A program made the position numbers and the translations under genes. DNA of 33,161 bases from Caballeronia arvi (GTDB lineage: Bacteria; Pseudomonadota; Gammaproteobacteria; Burkholderiales; Burkholderiaceae). The stretch covers positions 1-33,161 of the forward strand of contig NZ_FCOM02000069.1 of the NCBI RefSeq assembly GCF_001544695.2, written 5' to 3'. The first letter of the stretch is position 1, and each line of letters begins with the position of its first letter. This document shows, piece by piece, positions 32,521 to 33,161 of the stretch. A model generated the notes under the pieces. It was given only the letters and a program-made list of their open reading frames with translations. It did no database searches and was not told where the DNA came from.

Positions 32521-33161
32521 GGTTCTTCGAACCGCAAGCAGGAGGCGCGCTTAATATCCCATCAGAGCGGCGTGCAAACCGAACCGCGAAAGCCCCAAGT
32601 AGAAAAGTCTGAATCGATACAATCGCACGGCGTTACGCGCGACGCGGCGCAGCGCGCATCGAAGCGACCGACACGTCGACCGCCTCGCGAGACCGGTAGG
32701 ACGCACGAATCTCGACGCCAGAATCCTCGCGAGGATTTTGCGGTCAAACTCGTTTTCGACCCGACCCGCTGGTTTCGACGGTGTTCCTGTCTGGGATGGA
32801 TGGCGCGCCCGAACGACGCTGCGCGTTACGGAAGAGGGGCAACAGGTGCAGCGGGCTCGAACTCGCCCGCATCACCAGAACCCGCAGAACAGCCGACCAC
32901 GTCGGCCGAATCCGCTGCAGACCAACACGTTCCTCGCTCGCCGGGATGAGCGCTCGTTGCCTCAGGTGCGTGAGGATGACGACTACACGGCCCACGGGCC
33001 GCGGGCCGGCCTTTCGACTGAAGTGACATACAAGAAGCGTCGAGTTGTTGAAGGACAAACCTGAGGAGTCACCTTTCTCAATCCTCCGTAAGCGTCTCGC
33101 CGTGGCCGTTCTGGCGTGCTGATTGAGATTTTGGGTAGTTTGGTATCCACCAAATTATGGT
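32521..33161. other. No firm gene; low-complexity open frames to the window edge
   Basis: Three overlapping plus-strand frames are open here and rich in Arg, Pro and Ser. One (32738-33064) ends 'ARRDERSLPQVREDDDYTAH', then 'VTYKKRRVVEGQT', and could be a real C terminus, but start and family are unknown. A perfect inverted repeat TTTGGT-ATCC-ACCAAA lies at 33139-33154 near the edge. Confidence 0.3.

Noticed and set aside
33139..33154. TTTGGT-ATCC-ACCAAA inverted repeat at the window edge
   Set aside because: Too short to assign; no adjacent gene or T-tract, and the flank is cut off.

Overview
The window looks like an accessory part of a Burkholderiaceae genome (Paraburkholderia/Caballeronia type; secondary chromosome or megaplasmid is my inference). 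The clues are an H-NS protein of the Burkholderia type with WSGRGRAP DNA-binding motifs, Ala/Lys-rich histone H1-like tails, small Burkholderia-type secreted proteins, an orphan LivK-like binding protein, and a base composition that is moderately GC-rich by eye.

Bases 1-1100 hold debris. An IS630-type transposase start runs off the left edge and appears to cut a GNAT acetyltransferase gene. After it comes a decayed copy of an H-NS/H1-like tail. Bases 1104-10714 are the best-organised region: ten consecutive minus-strand genes with gaps of at most 84 bp and three overlaps or near-overlaps. In transcription order they are a DctA-type carboxylate symporter, a carboxymuconolactone-decarboxylase-family protein, a short-chain dehydrogenase, a cytoplasmic COG3618-type amidohydrolase/lactonase, an anion:cation-symporter MFS permease, an SMP-30/gluconolactonase, a ModA-like periplasmic binding protein, two tandem-duplicated exported alpha/beta hydrolases whose nucleophile position is Ala, and a second, Tat-exported COG3618-type amidohydrolase. 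A divergent LysR regulator (11049-11999) shares the control region. That region has a perfect T-N11-A palindrome centred about 66 bp upstream of the predicted start of a good sigma70 promoter. This is the strongest candidate for an undescribed system: a LysR-controlled carboxylate/lactone catabolic operon with cytoplasmic and exported lactone-hydrolase modules. The substrate cannot be read from the sequence.

Bases 12113-13135 encode an unusual H-NS family protein with three tandem DNA-binding modules followed by an H1-like tail. From about 13.7 to 26.7 kb, small and orphan genes are spread thinly: a two-TM protein, a LivK-like binding protein, a low-affinity iron permease family protein, a single-domain response regulator, a truncated PRC-barrel protein, a cold shock protein, an exported small protein with a full 9-nt Shine-Dalgarno match, a lipoprotein, a small secreted protein, and a probable lipoprotein that seems to lack a normal start codon. 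Gene remnants (phospholipase C-like phosphoesterase, response-regulator pieces) lie between them.

From about 27 kb to the end the sequence is mostly a gene graveyard: two receiver-domain remnants, a truncated IS630-type transposase, and an intact 1186-bp IS5-family element (30456-31641). That element has imperfect terminal repeats and a TTAA target duplication, and it sits inside a GGDEF-domain pseudogene whose two halves can be rejoined. The last 1.3 kb holds only frameshifted fragments that I cannot identify.
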